From Chlamydiota bacterium (lineage in GTDB: Bacteria > Chlamydiota > Chlamydiia > Chlamydiales > Simkaniaceae), in NCBI GenBank assembly GCA_011065165.1, contig JAAKFF010000005.1, forward strand, positions 1 to 37,937: DNA of 37,937 bases, read 5' to 3'. The notes under the pieces were generated by a model. That model was not told the DNA's origin and ran no database searches. It saw nothing but the letters and a program-made list of their open reading frames with translations. Of this stretch, positions 14,663 through 22,634 are shown piece by piece; the first letter of the stretch is position 1, and each line of letters starts with the position of its first letter. Both the position numbers and the translations under genes were made by a program.

Positions 14663-14824
14663 ATGAACCCTTGGGATAGACAGAAATTAACTACCACAGA
14701 GATCACAGAGACCACAGAGAGGGAGCCGGATCCCTTAACTTATAGCATTATTGGTGCTGCAATTGAAGTGCACCACGGATTTGGTCCAGGTCTTCTCGAG
14801 TCCACCTATGGAGCTTGCCTCTGA
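14663..14824 (+). pseudogene. GxxExxY-family protein, truncated relic
   Basis: The 53-codon frame reads MNPWDRQKL, a Thr/Glu-rich stretch from the repeat, then [20 protein letters not shown] and LESTYGACL-stop. This is the N-terminal signature of GxxExxY proteins (GAAIEVH, GPGLLESxYxxCL), normally about 120-130 residues and distantly related to PD-(D/E)XK nucleases. After the stop, a +1 frame gives EYL, as expected for the intact family, but only for a few codons before the right inverted repeat. The gene thus has a frameshift and has lost its C-terminal half. Its function was never settled; this copy is surely inactive. Confidence 0.75.
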
Positions 14825-14864
14825 GTATTTAACCTCTCTCTGTGATCTCTGCGATCTCTGTGGT
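14693..14864. repeat. Inverted-repeat element carrying the GxxExxY relic
   Basis: The left arm, 14693-14722, starts ACCACAGAGATCACAGAG. The right arm, 14833-14864, is its imperfect reverse complement ending GATCTCTGTGGT. Each arm is itself made of short CACAGAG-type units. Together they enclose the GxxExxY relic, giving a ~172-bp element resembling a shrunken mobile element. It fills much of the 420-bp gap between ispE and hldD; the rest of the gap shows no gene. Confidence 0.65.
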
Positions 14865-15031
14865 TTTTATTCTCCTATCGGAATATCTCTTAGCTGCCCG
14901 GTCACATAAAAGTGTTATTCTGTTTTGTACTACGCCAAAATTCCTCTATGAAACATTCTGATGAGTATAGTCTTTAGATCTTCTCTATAGAGGGTGACAA
15001 ATAGTCGGTGATCTGTCAACCTAAGGGCAGT

Positions 15032-16036
15032 ATGAAAACACAACTTTTTGACGATCAACTCATAGTCATCACCGGCGCCGCCGGATTCATCGGATCTGGA
15101 GTGGTCCGTTACCTCAACGACAAAGGGTTCTCAAACCTCCTTCTTGTTGACGACTTCCGCAAGAGCGAGAAGTGGAAGAACCTGCGGAATAAGCGCTTCG
15201 CCGACTTTATCTCTCGAGATGAGATTTTTGATTTCTTAGAAGGGCGCGAACGGGAGATCGAAGCCTTTATCCATCTTGGTGCCTGCTCCGACACCACCGA
15301 GACCGACGGCGACTATATCACCCATACAAACTACCACTTCTCCGTCGCACTCGCTGAGTACGCCCTGGAGCATGAGCACCGCTTTATCTACGCCTCCTCC
15401 GCTGCGACATATGGAGATGGTGCACTCGGCTTTACAGATGATGAGAGCAAGCTCGATGCGCTCTCTCCACTCAATCTCTATGGTTTTTCCAAGCAGATGT
15501 TCGATAAATGGCTGCAAGAGCAGAAGGTTCTAGATCGAGTTGTGGGGCTGAAATATTTCAATATCTTTGGCCCCAATGAATACCATAAAGGGCGCATGGC
15601 TTCCATGGTGATGCATATGACCGATCAGATCGAAAAAACGGGGAGAGTTCGCCTCTTCAAATCTTCCGACCCAGCGCGCTTTGGCGATGGAGAGCAGTGC
15701 CGCGACTTTTTCTACGTCAAAGACGCCGTCAAAATGACCTGCTTCTTTCTCGACCACGACTTAAATGGCATCTTCAATGCAGGAAGCGGAGAGGCCCATA
15801 CGTGGAATGCCATGGCAAAAGCGGTCTTCAAAGCTCTCAACAAAGAGGTGAAGATCGACTACATTCCCATGCCCGAAGATCTAGCAAAGTGCTATCAAAA
15901 CTATACATCTGCCGATATGGCAAAGTTCCAAAAAGCAGTAGAAGAGCAGAAAGACTCCTTCTCCTCAGACTTTACCTTTGAATCGGCAATTGACGATTAT
16001 GTGAAAAATTATCTTCTTAAGGATGAGAGATGGTAA
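15032..16036 (+). CDS. hldD: ADP-L-glycero-D-manno-heptose 6-epimerase
   Basis: This 334-residue short-chain dehydrogenase epimerises ADP-heptose for the LPS inner core. The Rossmann motif VITGAAGFIGSGVVRYL is at the N-terminus, followed by HLGACSDTTETDGDY and the catalytic YASSAATYGDG and YGFSK (Tyr and Lys) motifs, then FNIFGPNEYHKGRMASM, all typical of HldD. ATG 15032 has AAGGG upstream; the frame is open from 15008. It overlaps hldE by 7 bases. The classical Chlamydia core lacks heptose, so a heptose pathway points to an environmental chlamydia with a larger core oligosaccharide. Confidence 0.94.
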   Translation: MKTQLFDDQLIVITGAAGFIGSGVVRYLNDKGFSNLLLVDDFRKSEKWKNLRNKRFADFISRDEIFDFLEGREREIEAFIHLGACSDTTETDGDYITHTNYHFSVALAEYALEHEHRFIYASSAATYGDGALGFTDDESKLDALSPLNLYGFSKQMFDKWLQEQKVLDRVVGLKYFNIFGPNEYHKGRMASMVMHMTDQIEKTGRVRLFKSSDPARFGDGEQCRDFFYVKDAVKMTCFFLDHDLNGIFNAGSGEAHTWNAMAKAVFKALNKEVKIDYIPMPEDLAKCYQNYTSADMAKFQKAVEEQKDSFSSDFTFESAIDDYVKNYLLKDERW

Positions 16037-17352
16037 AACTCATCGGCTCTTTTAGCCGTCTAAAGCGTGCCAAAGTGGCCGTGGTCGGCGACTTCATGTT
16101 AGACACCTACACAACAGGACGTGTGGAGAGGATCTCCCCCGAAGCTCCCGTCCCCATTCTCCATGTACAAAAGTCAGAAGATCTTCCCGGAGGAGCGGGA
16201 AACGTCACAGCCAACTTAAAAGCGCTAGGCGCAGAGGTGATCGCTGTTGGCCGCATCGGAGAGGATAGAGAGGGACGCCGCCTGAAACACCTTCTAGAAG
16301 AAGAGGGAGTAGAGTGCGCTGGCATCTTTACTCAGAGAGAGGTGGAGACCCCCCTAAAAAACCGTCTTATCGCGGGGGGCCAGCAACTCATCCGCATCGA
16401 TAAAGAGTGCATCACTCCGCTCTCAGCAGAACTTGAAGAGAGAGTGGTCGCTTTTATTAAGAGCCACATTGAGGAGATTGAAGTCATCGCACTCTCCGAC
16501 TACGCCAAAGGATTTCTCACAAATACTCTTCTAAAGAGTCTCATCGAGCTCGCTTCAAACCATGGCATTCCTACCATCGTAGACCCCAAAGGTGACGACT
16601 TCACTAAATATCGCGGCGCTACACTGATCAAACCCAACTATAGAGAGGCGCTCATCGCCTCTAAGCTCAGCAGCGATGCCGATCTAACAGCCATCGGCCA
16701 CTCCCTTCTAGAGATAGGTGCTGCCGATACGATTATGATCACCCGGTCAGAAGAGGGGATTACCCTATTTGATAGAGATAGGAGCCGCTGCGATTTTCCA
16801 GTCAAATCCCGAGAGGTGAAAGATGTCACAGGAGCTGGCGACACCGTGCTGGCGATGATCGCCATGACCTTCGCCTCACAGCTCGATCTGAGGGAGGGAG
16901 TAGAGCTCTCCAACGTTGCAGCGGGAATCGCTATAGAGCGGCTAGGATGTGTGCGCGTCTCACTCTCAGACATCGCAGAGCGGCTGCTAGAGACGAGTGT
17001 GATTAATAAAGTCTTTGATGAGAGACATCTCTTCGTCCTAGAGCAAGCGCTCCAAGGAAAAAACCTCACCATCTTAGGGATCAATAGCAATGAGGGGCTC
17101 TCGAGCGCCCTCTACACTCAAATCCAAAAAATCTCTAAAGAAACAGAGAGTGACCGTCTCATGATCTACCTCAGCGATCCAGAAGAGCACACCCTCTCCT
17201 TCCTCTCATCCCTCCACGCTGTCGACTTCATCGTCATCCAGTCAGAGAGTCTAGCCTCCCTCTCACAGAGGATCCACCCCGCCAAAGTCTACACCCTCGA
17301 TAGAGGGGTGCTCTCAGCCCTCGACCACACACACGCCCTCTTCTCCCAATAA
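16030..17352 (+). CDS. hldE: D-glycero-beta-D-manno-heptose-7-phosphate kinase with degenerate transferase domain
   Basis: Residues 1 to ~320 are a complete PfkB/ribokinase-type HldE kinase: VAVVGDFMLDTYTTGRVERI, EAPVPILHVQKSEDLPGGAGN, IVDPKGDDFTKYRG, and the catalytic VKDVTGAGDTVLAMI. In typical HldE a second domain of ~150 residues adenylylates heptose-1-phosphate and contains GCFDxLHxGH. Here the last ~120 residues (starting about DERHLFVLEQALQG) keep a faint outline of that fold (LGINSNEGLSS, LHAVDFIVIQSES), but GCFD and HxGH are gone. I therefore expect kinase activity only. The gene overlaps hldD by 7 bases, so the pair is an operon. Confidence 0.88.
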   Translation: MVKLIGSFSRLKRAKVAVVGDFMLDTYTTGRVERISPEAPVPILHVQKSEDLPGGAGNVTANLKALGAEVIAVGRIGEDREGRRLKHLLEEEGVECAGIFTQREVETPLKNRLIAGGQQLIRIDKECITPLSAELEERVVAFIKSHIEEIEVIALSDYAKGFLTNTLLKSLIELASNHGIPTIVDPKGDDFTKYRGATLIKPNYREALIASKLSSDADLTAIGHSLLEIGAADTIMITRSEEGITLFDRDRSRCDFPVKSREVKDVTGAGDTVLAMIAMTFASQLDLREGVELSNVAAGIAIERLGCVRVSLSDIAERLLETSVINKVFDERHLFVLEQALQGKNLTILGINSNEGLSSALYTQIQKISKETESDRLMIYLSDPEEHTLSFLSSLHAVDFIVIQSESLASLSQRIHPAKVYTLDRGVLSALDHTHALFSQ

Positions 17353-17363
17353 ATTCTTTTACA

Positions 17364-17393
17364 TCGACTATTTTTCAACTCATCTAGTATACT
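17364..17393 (+). promoter_or_regulatory. Promoter of the kinase-like gene
   Basis: TCGACT (17364-17369) and a consensus-like TATACT (17388-17393) are separated by 18 bases, followed by AGAGGTAG as Shine-Dalgarno before the ATG at 17416. The -35 match is modest; the -10 is good. A separate promoter here fits the change of function after hldE. Confidence 0.45.
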
Positions 17394-17415
17394 CTTTCAA
17401 AAAAGAGGTAGAAGC

Positions 17416-19581
17416 ATGAGTCAAAACAACACTATTGTGCCAGCCATTCTGCATCCAGCCATTCTCCTTGGTGTGCTCTCCCTCGCCCGCTTCACTCCAC
17501 TCTCCAGATACTTTCCCGTCTCATCTACAGGCGGACTCCTCTTCAAAGCATCATTTGGAATCAGCAGCGCACTTGCCATCCAATATTTAGCAAGAGAGAA
17601 CAAACCCCTCCTCCGCACCCTACTTACCCTCGCATCTCTCGCCCTTATCGCCCTCACCGCTCCCCCCCTTGCCAGAGCCTTAAAAGGAAGGGTTGGAATC
17701 CTCAGTCTGACAGAATCACTAAAGCTCTACTGCGTTGAAGCGTCCTCAATAGCGCTTCTAGATCTTGCCCTCTCTCTCACCAAAAAAAGACAAGTAGCCC
17801 CCCCTCCACGATCCCCTACCCCAACACAACTCCCTCTACCAGTTCGAGTAGTCTCTCCTCCGAGCTCCCCCCAACCGAGACAAACGCTTCCCGCAAAAGC
17901 AAAGACTTCCTCTGAGAAGGTCGTGGAAGAGCAACTCATCGTCGATATGAAGGAAGGAGAAGAAGCGCTAGTGCTTCCCGCAAAGGCAGAGGTTCATCTA
18001 GTAGAGAGAGCGGAAGAGCAAACCCGCGTCGGGGTGAAGGAAGAAGTAGCGATAGTGCTTATCGAAGATGATCCTACTGAGCAGATTGTGAAAGAGCAAA
18101 CCCTCCCTGAGGTGGAGGGAGAAGTCGAGCAAGTAGTTATCGATGAGGCTCCTATTGTGCAGATTGTGGAAGAGCCACCCGTAATGAGCTTGGGTGAAAC
18201 AGTCAAGAAACGAGTACATGTAGTTTTTCCTTCTTTTAGTCCTATAGCATTTCAAAAAATCATGCAAGATGTCCCTGACCTAGTTGGGGATAGTAAGAAA
18301 AGTCATGTACGCTCTGATGGGAGTAAGGTCTTGTTTTTCTACGGGGGTGACATACGTGCTTTTCAAACGACAGGAGAAAGGGGAGCGGCAGGTTCATTCA
18401 ATGAAATTAGATTCTCCAAAAAGATAGTTGCAAAGTCTGATCATGCCGACTGGATTATGAAAACTTCAATGGACAACGATGGACGCCTCAAGAAAGAGTA
18501 TGAAATACTTACACACCTTAATAAAGACGGAGGGCATCCAGGTATTCCACATCATGTACAGATAGCAACTGTAGAAGGGGAAAAAAACAGGACAGTTTTA
18601 TTCATGCCAAAGTACAAATGTGACCTTGCTGACTTTATTAGTGATGATAAATATAAGAATGAATATAAAAAACTAGGGATTAAAGGGTTAATAGATTTTA
18701 GTATTCGTATTGTGGAAGCTTATTTGTTTTGCTTAGAAATGGATATAATTAAGACAGACATGAAAAGACAAAATGTCGTGCTCGATAGTAATAATAACCC
18801 CGTCTTAATCGATTGTGATGGGGCTAAAAAAACGAAAGCAATCACTTTTGACACAATCTTGAAGAATGAAAACGATTATTATTTAAATCCGTTGTCTCCT
18901 ACCAACTTTTCAGCCTATGATGGAGGGAGAGCAGATATCATAAGAGCAGCGATACAGTTTATTTCCAATTACATAGATATGGGATCCTCAAAGCCTTTCA
19001 GACGTCTGATGAATCCAAGGAAGAAAGGGGAACGAAGCCTGAGAAATATAGAGAAAAAGTATGGCCCTCCACAACTGTCTGATCGATCAGATGATGGCTC
19101 TCCAACTCTAAAAAGTCTATTCAAACTGTTTAGTACCACCAGTAGTCGATATATTCGGGAACTGTTTGACATCCTAGGTTTCAAGGAGGATAGGATAATA
19201 CAACACCCTAAGGAGATTCGAGAGATGCTAGTGAAAGTTTTTATAGAGAATCGAATAAAAATAGATGTTTTTGGAACAGGAGTCCTTCTGTCTAGAGTAT
19301 TTTTTGGAGACTTAATCAAAGAAAAAAATAAGCCAGGAGTTTTTAACATTACCTTCCCTGAACAGGCTTTTCCATTTCAAGTGCAAATATTTCGGCGTAG
19401 TGGATTCAACTTAGACTTAACAACGAAGATGGATGATGTCATAGATTGGGATCGTTTTAATACGATTCCAGAAGATGTACGGGAACTACTCCTGAAGATG
19501 CTTACAGTGGAACCGAGGAATCGTCCTGATTTTGAGGAAGTGCGTAAAATACTTATAGAGCTCCGTAAGAAGCGGGAGTGA
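17416..19581 (+). CDS. Membrane-anchored Ser/Thr protein-kinase-like protein
   Basis: The 721-residue protein has three parts. Residues ~8-122 contain about four hydrophobic helices (LHPAILLGVLSLARF, LLTLASLALIALTAPPL and others). Residues ~125-275 are a Pro/Glu/Val-rich linker with internal repeats. Residues ~290-720 resemble a protein kinase: candidate ATP-binding Lys in DWIMKTS (349), helix-C Glu in KKEYEIL (361 or 363), catalytic loop KTDMKRQNVV (Asp448, Lys450, Asn453), and metal-binding Asp466 in LIDCDGAK. The His-Arg of the HRD motif is replaced by Lys-Thr. A long insert separates this from a C-terminal lobe ending MLTVEPRNRPDFEEV, the usual kinase subdomain XI. Catalytic residues are kept, so activity is plausible. 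Codons before about 18200 end mostly in G/C, those after mostly in A/T, suggesting fusion of a foreign kinase to a resident N-terminus. The target is unknown. Confidence 0.75.
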   Translation: MSQNNTIVPAILHPAILLGVLSLARFTPLSRYFPVSSTGGLLFKASFGISSALAIQYLARENKPLLRTLLTLASLALIALTAPPLARALKGRVGILSLTESLKLYCVEASSIALLDLALSLTKKRQVAPPPRSPTPTQLPLPVRVVSPPSSPQPRQTLPAKAKTSSEKVVEEQLIVDMKEGEEALVLPAKAEVHLVERAEEQTRVGVKEEVAIVLIEDDPTEQIVKEQTLPEVEGEVEQVVIDEAPIVQIVEEPPVMSLGETVKKRVHVVFPSFSPIAFQKIMQDVPDLVGDSKKSHVRSDGSKVLFFYGGDIRAFQTTGERGAAGSFNEIRFSKKIVAKSDHADWIMKTSMDNDGRLKKEYEILTHLNKDGGHPGIPHHVQIATVEGEKNRTVLFMPKYKCDLADFISDDKYKNEYKKLGIKGLIDFSIRIVEAYLFCLEMDIIKTDMKRQNVVLDSNNNPVLIDCDGAKKTKAITFDTILKNENDYYLNPLSPTNFSAYDGGRADIIRAAIQFISNYIDMGSSKPFRRLMNPRKKGERSLRNIEKKYGPPQLSDRSDDGSPTLKSLFKLFSTTSSRYIRELFDILGFKEDRIIQHPKEIREMLVKVFIENRIKIDVFGTGVLLSRVFFGDLIKEKNKPGVFNITFPEQAFPFQVQIFRRSGFNLDLTTKMDDVIDWDRFNTIPEDVRELLLKMLTVEPRNRPDFEEVRKILIELRKKRE
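17887..18180 (+). repeat. Intragenic tandem repeats in the kinase linker
   Basis: An 87-base unit at 17887-17973, starting CTTCCCGCAAA, is followed directly by an 84-base diverged copy (17974-18057). A 45-base unit at 18058-18102 recurs at 18136-18180, sharing CAGATTGTG and GAAGAGC. All keep the reading frame, encoding LPAKA...EEQ...V and the IV-x-EQ-type segments. They lengthen the flexible linker between membrane and kinase domains. Confidence 0.65.
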
Positions 19582-19753
19582 GCAACTTGAACATATCTAA
19601 CTCTTAACTTATCCACCACTATCACCAATTCGTTGTCATTTCTACCCACTGTTGTTCTTCAGTCAATATTTTAAGGGCGAAGGGCACAAAGATTCATTGC
19701 ATATAAATGAGATATGTGAGATCACTGCTATCTGTAATTTGGAAGTATAACGC

Positions 19754-19957
19754 ATGTCGAAAATTGTACCATTACCATTTCAGCCCTCTGAACTCACCAA
19801 ATTTAAGAAGGTCTTAGCGGACAAACAACTCTCCTTTGTGCTGATTACTTGTACGCAGCCGACGAAGGAGGGAAAGATGACCGTAGAACTTGAGTGTGAT
19901 GGCGACCGCGATCTGCTCGCTCTCTTATTAGAGAGCGCGCAAAGTCGCTTAGGATAA
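19754..19957 (+). CDS. Small hypothetical protein
   Basis: The frame encodes 67 residues, MSKIVPLPFQPSELTKFKKV..., ending LLALLLESAQSRLG. I recognise no family, signal peptide or membrane segment. The composition is soluble and slightly charged, with G/C-ending codons like the neighbouring dipeptidase gene 30 bases downstream, which supports a real gene in the same transcript. The 172-bp gap upstream of it, after the kinase, shows no gene. The Shine-Dalgarno (GGAAG) is acceptable. Confidence 0.55.
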   Translation: MSKIVPLPFQPSELTKFKKVLADKQLSFVLITCTQPTKEGKMTVELECDGDRDLLALLLESAQSRLG

Positions 19958-19987
19958 CTCCCATAAGTTTACAAGAAAAGAAGCTCT

Positions 19988-21358
19988 ATGATTGAAGTCT
20001 ACAAGAGATGGTTTGATGAGAACCGCACATCCATTCTTGAAGACTTTTTCACATTTTTACGTTTCCCAACTATCAGTACCGACCCAGAGAAGAGAGATGA
20101 GATGGCTGCCTGCAAAGATTGGCTACTCACCTACTTCGAAAAGATCGGCATGAAGGGAGAGGTTTGGGAGTGTCGTGGACACCCGACGCTCTTTGCCACC
20201 CACATGGAAGCGGGGAGCGGCGCCCCAACTCTGCTCTTCTATTGCCATTATGATGTGCAACCTGCTGAGCCACTCGATAAGTGGGATAGCGCCCCCTTTG
20301 AGCCCGAAGTGCGAGATGGAAGTGTCTATGCGAGAGGAGCAAGTGATAATAAAGGGCAGGGCTTCTATACGATCACTGCAGTGCGCGCATTTTTAGAGAT
20401 TGCGAAGCAGCGCAAGGTGAATATAAAAGTATTGATCGAGGGGGAAGAAGAGATAGGCAGTCCGGGATTGGAAGAGATCGCTGAAGAGAGACGCAGGGAG
20501 CTTCAAGCTGACCATCTCTTCATCGTCGATCTCGATATGTATGATGAAAAAACACCTGCTGTCACGCTCGGAACGCGCGGCGTTGCAATGATCAATGTTA
20601 CGGTCCGTAATGCAAGAGTAGATCTACACTCAGGCTTCTTTGGCGGCGTTGTTGTTAACCCTGCGCGTGCGCTCTCCACCGCTCTTGGAAAGATCTGGGA
20701 TGAGAGAGGACAGGTAACACTACCCAACTTCTATGAGGGGGTGAAGCAGTTCACAGAGGATGAGCTAGAACTCCTCGATTGGAATATCGATATGCGAGAG
20801 CGTCTCTCTCCTTTTGATGTGAAGGCTTTTCAAGGTGAGGGGGAGTTCTCTCTTCTTGAGTCCAATTTGATTCGTCCGACAGTTGAAATTAATGGAATGG
20901 AGAGCGGTTATACGGGGAAAGGAAGCAAGACAATCATCCCAGCCGTGGCGATGGTTAAGCTCTCATGCCGCTTAGTTGAAGGGCAAGATCCCGAGAAGAT
21001 TCTCGACTCTATCGACTCTTTTTTGATTAAAAACCTGCCAGAAGGTATAGAGGTAGAAATTGAGAGAGGAGATGGGACACGAGGTATGATCACCTCTCCC
21101 CATTCCAAGTCGGTAGATGTTGCTGTTGAGGCGTATGAAAGAGTCTTCCGGGAGCCATGCCGGCGGGTTCTCTCTGGTGCAACCATCCCTATCGCACCGA
21201 CCCTCTCCAGGATTAGTGGAGGAGAGCTTGTTATGATAGGTGTCGGACTAGCAACAGATGGGATCCACTCACCGAACGAATGTTTTGGACTCGATCGCTT
21301 TGAAAAGGGCTTTCTATCCATCACGCAGATTTTAGAGATTTTCTCGAGCGGAGGCTAA
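19988..21358 (+). CDS. M20 family metallopeptidase (dipeptidase)
   Basis: The 456-residue cytosolic enzyme matches M20 dipeptidases of the CNDP/PepV-like type. Zinc ligands and catalytic residues appear in the right order: YCHYDVQPAEP (His and Asp), VYARGASDNKGQ (bridging Asp), EGEEEIGSPG (catalytic Glu and ligand Glu), FIVDLDMYD (ligand Asp), and the late DGIHSPNECF (ligand His). The LHSGFFGGVV segment marks the lid/dimerisation domain. It would hydrolyse small peptides, a useful amino-acid source for an intracellular bacterium. The next gene begins 3 bases after its stop, so they are probably co-transcribed. Confidence 0.9.
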   Translation: MIEVYKRWFDENRTSILEDFFTFLRFPTISTDPEKRDEMAACKDWLLTYFEKIGMKGEVWECRGHPTLFATHMEAGSGAPTLLFYCHYDVQPAEPLDKWDSAPFEPEVRDGSVYARGASDNKGQGFYTITAVRAFLEIAKQRKVNIKVLIEGEEEIGSPGLEEIAEERRRELQADHLFIVDLDMYDEKTPAVTLGTRGVAMINVTVRNARVDLHSGFFGGVVVNPARALSTALGKIWDERGQVTLPNFYEGVKQFTEDELELLDWNIDMRERLSPFDVKAFQGEGEFSLLESNLIRPTVEINGMESGYTGKGSKTIIPAVAMVKLSCRLVEGQDPEKILDSIDSFLIKNLPEGIEVEIERGDGTRGMITSPHSKSVDVAVEAYERVFREPCRRVLSGATIPIAPTLSRISGGELVMIGVGLATDGIHSPNECFGLDRFEKGFLSITQILEIFSSGG

Positions 21359-21361
21359 GAG

Positions 21362-22471
21362 ATGGTTATAAAATTATTCAGTCAATGGTCAGACTTCTCC
21401 TCATCTGAGACGAGCCCCCTCTTTTGGATGGTGATCGGACCCCTCCTTCTGATGGCCACGATGATCGGTGCGTCGACTCCTCTTCTATCTCTCATCGCAC
21501 TCATAGGAGTGATCGCAGCGTGGCGCTACCGCACCGGCGGATTTGCACTGAGCTTGACAGCCCTCCTGCTCTACCTCTCACTCAGCTACCTACTAGGTTA
21601 CCGCGAGGCTTTTTTCTGGCAAGTAGCGTGGGGAGTCTCTCTTGCTTTAGGAGTGACCATCTCCTTTCTCTCTATGGAAGAGGTTAGAAGCTTCTTCTCC
21701 AAAGAGAGAGAGAGAAGAGAGAGAGTCCTCACTGATCTGCACCTCTCCCTCCAAAGTTCTGAAGAGAAGAACGTAACGGAGAGACGCACGCTAAGTGGGG
21801 AAGTAGAGGAGCTCAAGAGTAAGCAAAGAGCACTGCAAGATGAGGTAGAGGTGCTTTTGAATCTGATAGAAGGGAGCCGCATTGAGTCGGAAAAGGTCTT
21901 TGGCCGAAGTGAGACGCTCTCATCGGAATCCTTGGCGCAGCATCGAGAGATTGAAACCCTGAAACAGGAGCTAACTAGCGAGCAAGAGAGACTTGGAGAG
22001 ATTCAAAAGAGCTACGGTAGCCTCTCACTCTCTGCTCAGGAACGGCTCAAGGAGCTCAACACAAAACGGGTAGAGCTCCACCAAGCAGAGCAGTTTATTG
22101 AGAGCTATAAAGAGCAGATCAAACGCGCACGCGACTATCTTTTTGCCCAGAAGAAGGGTGAGCCCGATCAGAGTGAAGTGGGAGAGGAGGTGATCCTCCA
22201 AAACTTAGAAAAGGAGAAAGGGGCTGTCAAGAAGAGCTACGACCAGCTTCAAGAAGATTTCTTAGCGCTTAAAAAGACCCATCAAGATGAGAGAGTCAAA
22301 CTAGAGAGAGAGCCCGATGAAGAGCTCAGTGCAGAAGTGGAGAGGCTAGGCAAGCTAGCGAGCGAAAAGAAGAGAGATCTGGAGCAGGCTAGAGCCGAAC
22401 TCGTCAGCATCGAGCGGGAGATCTTCATCACCAAAAAAGGACTCCAGGAGAGAGGCTCCTATGTGCATTGA
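21362..22471 (+). CDS. Membrane protein with long cytoplasmic coiled coil
   Basis: Of the 369 residues, the first ~105 contain three to four hydrophobic helices (FWMVIGPLLLMATMIGAST, LSLIALIGVIAAW, LSLTALLLYLSLSYLL, WGVSLALGVTISFL). The rest is almost wholly charged with heptad-like Leu spacing (EVEELKSKQRALQDEVEVLL, then LKQELTSEQERLGEIQ), a coiled coil up to the end. By position next to map it may correspond to Chlamydia CT850, described as an integral membrane protein, but I cannot confirm homology. The stop codon TGA uses the first bases of a 165-bp palindrome, so the original C-terminus may have been cut. Function is unknown. Confidence 0.8.
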   Translation: MVIKLFSQWSDFSSSETSPLFWMVIGPLLLMATMIGASTPLLSLIALIGVIAAWRYRTGGFALSLTALLLYLSLSYLLGYREAFFWQVAWGVSLALGVTISFLSMEEVRSFFSKERERRERVLTDLHLSLQSSEEKNVTERRTLSGEVEELKSKQRALQDEVEVLLNLIEGSRIESEKVFGRSETLSSESLAQHREIETLKQELTSEQERLGEIQKSYGSLSLSAQERLKELNTKRVELHQAEQFIESYKEQIKRARDYLFAQKKGEPDQSEVGEEVILQNLEKEKGAVKKSYDQLQEDFLALKKTHQDERVKLEREPDEELSAEVERLGKLASEKKRDLEQARAELVSIEREIFITKKGLQERGSYVH

Positions 22472-22634
22472 CCTGCAATTCTCACCATCTCTCGGAAAAT
22501 CTTTCGCATCTGTGTTCCTACTCATCCAAGAAGCCCTTTCAGAAAGGTGAGAAACCTTCCCTTCAAGCGCTGTCTTGGCGACTCGAAAAACAGAGTGCGT
22601 AGCTTTTCGAGAGATCTGGCGAGAAATGCAGGTC
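22470..22634. repeat. 165-bp imperfect palindrome between convergent genes
   Basis: The ends are GACCTGCAATTCTCACCA (from 22470) and the reverse complement of GACCTGCATTTCTCGCCA (to 22634), matching at 16 of 18 bases. Similarity continues inward: TCTCTCGGAAAA opposite TCTCTCGAAAAG, a CGCA...TCTGT block and a CCAAGA block recur on both sides, and the centre is AAGGT-gagaa-ACCTT. The whole unit could fold into one long hairpin. Its two ends supply parts of the stop codons of both flanking genes. It is either a MITE-like element or a bidirectional terminator. Confidence 0.7.
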
